Source: Pseudomonadota bacterium (GTDB taxonomy: Bacteria; Pseudomonadota; Gammaproteobacteria; Burkholderiales; Burkholderiaceae_D). From it: a DNA stretch of 8,952 bases. The first letter of the stretch is position 1. Each line of letters begins with the position of its first letter. The notes beneath the pieces are model-generated. The model was not told the origin of the DNA and ran no database searches. It worked only from the letters and a program-made list of their open reading frames with translations. A program made the translations under genes and the position numbers. The stretch lies in contig JAEYIG010000016.1 in the NCBI GenBank assembly GCA_023409175.1, forward strand, positions 1 through 8,952, in the 5' to 3' direction. Below are positions 6,551 through 8,952 of this stretch, piece after piece.

Positions 6551-6868
6551 ATGGACAACAACAATAAAGACACTTACGCCGATTCCGGTTCGGACAGCAA
6601 ATACAATGAAGAAGCGTTCGTCAAGGAATGGAAAACCAGTTACTGGACTTCAGGCGGCAAATATGAAGATTATCAGCCAGCCTTCCAGTATGGCGCAGAA
6701 CTGGCTGAAAACGAACTGAAACACCTGAACCGCAACTGGCAGGAAGTCGAACCTTCGGCACATGCCGCATGGGAACTGTACAACCGTGATTCTGAATCGT
6801 CCTGGGAAAGAAACAAGGATGCCATCAAATTCGGTTTGGATACGGTCATGCAAAGGGCGAAGCACTGA
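6551..6868 (+). CDS. Trp/Tyr-rich small protein, partner of the LEA-like protein
   Basis: This 105-residue soluble-looking protein has no signal peptide or membrane segment. An acidic, Asn-rich start (1-22) is followed by FVKEWKTSYW, the segment YEDYQPAFQYGAELAEN (38-54), NWQEVEP (62-68), and a charged end containing SSWERNKDAIKFGLD. W63, W74 and W85 are exactly 11 residues apart. The YxxxYxPAxxYG, WxxVEP and WxxxKDAI pattern resembles small proteins I recall beside stress genes in other Proteobacteria; I have no family name and this is memory, not a search. It starts one base after the LEA-like stop, with its Shine-Dalgarno sequence (AAAGGA, 6537-6542) inside that gene, and is followed by a strong terminator. 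Together they form a two-gene unit, probably stress-related; no biochemical role can be assigned. Confidence 0.82.
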   Translation: MDNNNKDTYADSGSDSKYNEEAFVKEWKTSYWTSGGKYEDYQPAFQYGAELAENELKHLNRNWQEVEPSAHAAWELYNRDSESSWERNKDAIKFGLDTVMQRAKH

Positions 6869-6887
6869 TATCCTCAGGGTATCCCAC

Positions 6888-6918
6888 AAAAAAGCATGTT
6901 TTCCAACATGCTTTTTTT
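6888..6918. terminator. Strong bidirectional rho-independent terminator
   Basis: AAAGCATGTT (6891-6900), loop TTCC (6901-6904), and AACATGCTTT (6905-6914) pair perfectly. With the flanking A and T runs the stem reaches 13 bp (6888-6900 with 6905-6917). T-runs follow the stem on both strands. It lies 19 bp after the 105-residue gene and 32 bp beyond the end of the convergent marC-family gene, so it can end both units. Confidence 0.92.
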
Positions 6919-6950
6919 ATGCCTGCCCAAAGGATATGGAATGGAAAAAC

Positions 6951-7574
6951 CTAGCTGGTCAGGATCGGAAACATATGCCTGAATCCCGTCGCCATCATTT
7001 CGACTGAAATGGCAGTCAGCAGGAAACCGGCCAGACGGCCGATGATCTTCAGGGCTCCCGGCGTCAGGATCTTCCCACCCCGCGAAACGAAACGGAAACA
7101 CAGCCATGTGGCAATGCCGACCACCAGTGGCGGGAACAGGACACCGAGCCAGTCACTGATCTCCGTAATCTGTGAAGTCGCCATGACGTAGGAAAGCGCT
7201 GCCGGTCCTGCCAGCAACGGGATACCCAGCGGGACGATCGAAGGCCCCGAAGCCGCTTCTTCCGATTCGCCGGGCGTATATTTGATCGTTTCTTCCTTGG
7301 CGATCACCATCGCAAGGGAAACGATGAACATGATCACACCCCCCGCTACCTGTATGGCCGCCAGCGTCACGCCCATGAAATTCAGCAGGTGCAAACCGAA
7401 AAGACCGCCGAACAGGAGTGACAGGGCCACCGTGATGCCGAGATGGCGACTGTATTTTTCCTTGAACGGCAGGGAAAGCCCTCCTGTTGCGGCCAAGAAA
7501 AGCGGAATCGCCATAAACGGGTCCACCAGCGCCAGCAAAGTCAGCGTTTTCTTGATGACAAAACCGTAATCCAT
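6951..7574 (-). CDS. MarC-family integral membrane protein
   Basis: From ATG 7574 this is a 207-residue inner-membrane protein with six hydrophobic segments at about 5-29, 44-67, 69-92, 113-132, 142-160 and 175-197. Family features are D18-P19 in the first segment (MarC relatives usually have NP here), the IPLLAGPAALS motif in the fourth (118-128), and G179-R180 with AISVEMMATG (188-197) in the last. A charged loop (93-112, KEETIKYTPGESEEAASGPS) links the two halves, which look like an inverted duplication. MarC/YchE/YhgN proteins have no established substrate, and the old link to multiple antibiotic resistance was not upheld. The start is chosen over an in-frame ATG at 7607 because GGGGGG lies 7 bases upstream. 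It follows ubiT on the same strand after about 144 bp and is probably a separate or partly coupled unit. Confidence 0.9.
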   Translation of the reverse strand: MDYGFVIKKTLTLLALVDPFMAIPLFLAATGGLSLPFKEKYSRHLGITVALSLLFGGLFGLHLLNFMGVTLAAIQVAGGVIMFIVSLAMVIAKEETIKYTPGESEEAASGPSIVPLGIPLLAGPAALSYVMATSQITEISDWLGVLFPPLVVGIATWLCFRFVSRGGKILTPGALKIIGRLAGFLLTAISVEMMATGFRHMFPILTS

Positions 7575-7581
7575 CTTGTTG

Positions 7582-7587
7582 CCCCCC
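7582..7587 (-). promoter_or_regulatory. Purine-rich ribosome site of the marC-family gene
   Basis: The complement of 7582-7587 is GGGGGG, 7 bases before ATG 7574. The alternative ATG at 7607 has no such site, which supports the shorter protein. Confidence 0.5.
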
Positions 7588-7686
7588 GATCGAACATACT
7601 GATACATTAGGGCAGGCTGTTTTGCAGGGTTTGTTTATTCCTGAGCCGCGGATAAAGAATGGCTGAGAAATATCAAGAAGACACCG

Positions 7687-7703
7687 CTTTCCAAAACGGA
7701 AAG
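7687..7703. repeat. Hairpin in the gap between ubiT and the marC-family gene
   Basis: CTTTCC (7687-7692), loop AAAAC, GGAAAG (7698-7703) gives a perfect 6-bp stem, 15 bp beyond the ubiT stop in the minus-strand transcript. No T-run follows, so it could be a processing or weak attenuation hairpin rather than a real terminator. Confidence 0.3.
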
Positions 7704-7718
7704 ACGGGGTGGAGGGGA

Positions 7719-8186
7719 TCAGGGCTTTTTGTAGCCAGGGATCAATTCAAGGAATTTTCGCACGGGAACCGATTTCACCAGCTCGAAAACATTCAGGTCC
7801 ATGGCATCAATGGTGTTCTTCAACAGCAGTCCCAGTTCCGTCTCCCCCGCCATGACCAGACGCCGGCTGAAAAAAAGCGTGTCCGGATCTTCCTCGCGTC
7901 TGGAGAGAAGATAAAAATCGTAGGCACTGGCGGAAATGGTCATATCGGGCTCAACGTTTCCCCAGGCTGCCACAAAGCCGCCTTTTGTCCATACAAAATT
8001 GAAATCGAGTTTTGCGTCGGAGATCGTCAGCCTGAGCTGTTTTCCGGCAAGCGCTTCCTTGACGTCTTCCGGCAAACGCGGCGTCAGAATGACATTCAGT
8101 GCAGAAACGAAAAGGAGGGATACGGGATAAGAAGGCAAAAGCGAAATCAGGTCGCCAACCGGCCCGGGAACATTAAACTGTCTCAT
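7719..8186 (-). CDS. ubiT: SCP2-domain protein UbiT, oxygen-independent ubiquinone biosynthesis
   Basis: UbiT (YhbT) is an SCP2-type lipid-binding protein needed for ubiquinone synthesis without oxygen, thought to hold the greasy polyprenyl intermediates for the UbiU-UbiV hydroxylase and later enzymes. The product has 155 residues (E. coli about 174). A hydrophobic N-terminal helix (about 9-33, containing LPSYPVSLLFVSALNVIL) precedes the SCP2 core: LRLTISDAKLDFNFVW, DMTISASAYDFYLLS, and the diagnostic DPDTLFFSRRLVMAGETELG (100-119), followed by the LLLKNTIDAMD helix. ATG 8186 has a good Shine-Dalgarno sequence (GGAGAGGG). It follows ubiV by 44 bp on the same strand, so the two are likely one operon. 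The adjacency to ubiV, as well as the motif, separates it from other SCP2 proteins. Confidence 0.92.
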   Translation of the reverse strand: MRQFNVPGPVGDLISLLPSYPVSLLFVSALNVILTPRLPEDVKEALAGKQLRLTISDAKLDFNFVWTKGGFVAAWGNVEPDMTISASAYDFYLLSRREEDPDTLFFSRRLVMAGETELGLLLKNTIDAMDLNVFELVKSVPVRKFLELIPGYKKP

Positions 8187-8230
8187 TTACCCTCTCCAAA
8201 GAATTTGAATGCCAAACGATTGCCCGTGAA

Positions 8231-8952
8231 TCACTCATGCCATTCCATGCCGGGTTTGCCATACCAGTAGCCATTGCAGGAACCGGCTGGCATCAGCCCT
8301 TCCATTTTTTCCAGCGCTTCCCTGCCGGAACGGTTTCCCCTGATAGTATCAGCAAAAACATCCGTAATTTCACGGGTATGCTCCGATTGCGGGGAAATCC
8401 TCAGCACATCGACGCCCAGCGATGACAGCACCGGCACTTCCGATACCAGATTATAAACCCGGTGGGACTGTGTCTGGATGCCGTTAAAAACCAGAAAGGG
8501 TTTGGCTTCCCGCGTCCGCACGGTCAAACCGTCCTGATATTCCAGGCATTTGAACTCACACTGGTCTTTCGGCAAATCATGATACCGCGCCGTAAAGCAT
8601 CGTGCAGAGAAAGCCAGCGGCAAACGGCCATATGCGAACACTTCCGTTTCAATCTTTTCCGGCAATTCGCGCACCATTATTTCTAGACTTTCGCGTGTCA
8701 TTTCAAGCGGCATGACCCAGCGGCTCGCTCCAAGGTCTGCCATGAATTTCAGGGAAGCCGGATTGTAAAGGTTCAGGTGGGGGCCAGCGACAAACGGCAG
8801 CCTGTCCGCCAACAAGCCGGCCGCACCCATATCGTTTGCCTCGACGGCGTATTGTCCGTTTTCGACGATACGGTGCATCCCCTGCAGGTGCGCTCCCGAC
8901 TCCAGAAGAACCTGGGTCGACAGCACGACTTCCTTGCCGGAATCCTTCAACA
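8231..8952 (-). CDS. ubiV: UbiV, U32-family iron-sulfur protein of oxygen-independent ubiquinone biosynthesis (5' partial)
   Basis: UbiV forms a heterodimer with UbiU that hydroxylates ubiquinone precursors without O2, with prephenate as oxygen donor; each subunit carries a 4Fe-4S cluster. About 240 C-terminal residues are present and the frame runs off the window end, where the first complete codon is an internal TTG (Leu), not the start. Matches to E. coli UbiV run along the length: GKEVVLST, LPFVAGPHLNLYN, the GRLPLAFSARCFTAR block, NGIQTQS, LRISPQ and the closing SCNGYW. Three cysteines in the central block (one in SARCFTAR, then 13 and 4 residues later) keep the spacing of E. coli C180, C193 and C197. 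The fourth ligand, C39 in E. coli, would lie outside the window. ubiT follows 44 bp later, and ubiU is expected upstream beyond the edge. Confidence 0.94.
   Translation of the reverse strand, partial: LKDSGKEVVLSTQVLLESGAHLQGMHRIVENGQYAVEANDMGAAGLLADRLPFVAGPHLNLYNPASLKFMADLGASRWVMPLEMTRESLEIMVRELPEKIETEVFAYGRLPLAFSARCFTARYHDLPKDQCEFKCLEYQDGLTVRTREAKPFLVFNGIQTQSHRVYNLVSEVPVLSSLGVDVLRISPQSEHTREITDVFADTIRGNRSGREALEKMEGLMPAGSCNGYWYGKPGMEWHE

Noticed and set aside
6307..6573. 88-residue hydrophobic minus-strand open frame that looks like a membrane protein
   Set aside because: It is the antisense of the LEA-like repeats: Lys and Asp codons read backwards as Phe, Leu and Val, giving false membrane segments.
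6951..7574. Antibiotic-resistance role for the MarC-family protein
   Set aside because: The historical naming does not establish a resistance function, and nothing in the sequence or neighbours supports it.
7659..8270. 203-residue plus-strand open frame
   Set aside because: It is antisense to ubiT across its whole length, which has strong family matches.
8948..8950. TTG as the start of UbiV
   Set aside because: It aligns with an internal leucine before SGKxxVLST of E. coli UbiV; the gene simply continues past the window edge.
1..8952. CRISPR arrays, insertion sequences, prophage genes, tRNA or rRNA
   Set aside because: I saw no regularly spaced repeats, transposase or integrase motifs, terminal inverted repeats, or tRNA/rRNA signatures on either strand.

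Overview
The window looks like chromosomal DNA of a betaproteobacterium, most likely order Burkholderiales and perhaps family Oxalobacteraceae. This is inferred from moderate GC content, a divergent mfd / ispD-ispF pair, ftsK directly before lolA, and the style of the UbiV, UbiT and stress-type proteins. No rRNA, tRNA, insertion sequence, phage gene or CRISPR array is visible. Most of the window is housekeeping DNA; the accessory part is about 5.7-6.9 kb.

Layout. (1) 1-840: the last 28 codons of ftsK (DNA translocase), then lolA (periplasmic lipoprotein carrier), both on the plus strand, ending at a hairpin that can terminate from both sides. (2) 860-2111, minus strand: ispD then ispF, two consecutive-pathway enzymes of the MEP isoprenoid route, 16 bp apart. 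(3) 2112-2233: a short divergent promoter region with a perfect TATAAT. (4) 2234-5692, plus strand: full-length mfd, the transcription-repair coupling factor. (5) 5703-5945, minus strand: an unnamed 80-residue protein with a perfect Shine-Dalgarno sequence, convergent with mfd. (6) 5946-6321: a 376-bp AT-rich region with no confident gene, holding a cluster of TGACT/AGTCA half-sites, a long-range inverted repeat and two tiny overlapping ORFs. (7) 6322-6868, plus strand: a two-gene unit encoding a 75-residue protein that is mostly five tandem 11-residue repeats of the LEA type, and a 105-residue Trp/Tyr-rich protein, followed by a strong bidirectional terminator. (8) 6951-8952, minus strand: in transcription order ubiV (start lies outside the window), ubiT and a MarC-family membrane protein.

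How the genes fit together. IspD/IspF make isoprenoid precursors. UbiV/UbiT belong to the oxygen-independent branch of ubiquinone biosynthesis, which uses an isoprenoid side chain and suggests anaerobic or low-oxygen life. Mfd links DNA repair to transcription. The LEA-like/Trp-rich pair looks like a stress-protection unit and is the least ordinary part. No clearly new multi-gene system such as a defence or mobile system is visible; the best candidates for something undescribed are the small stress-type operon and its long leader region.
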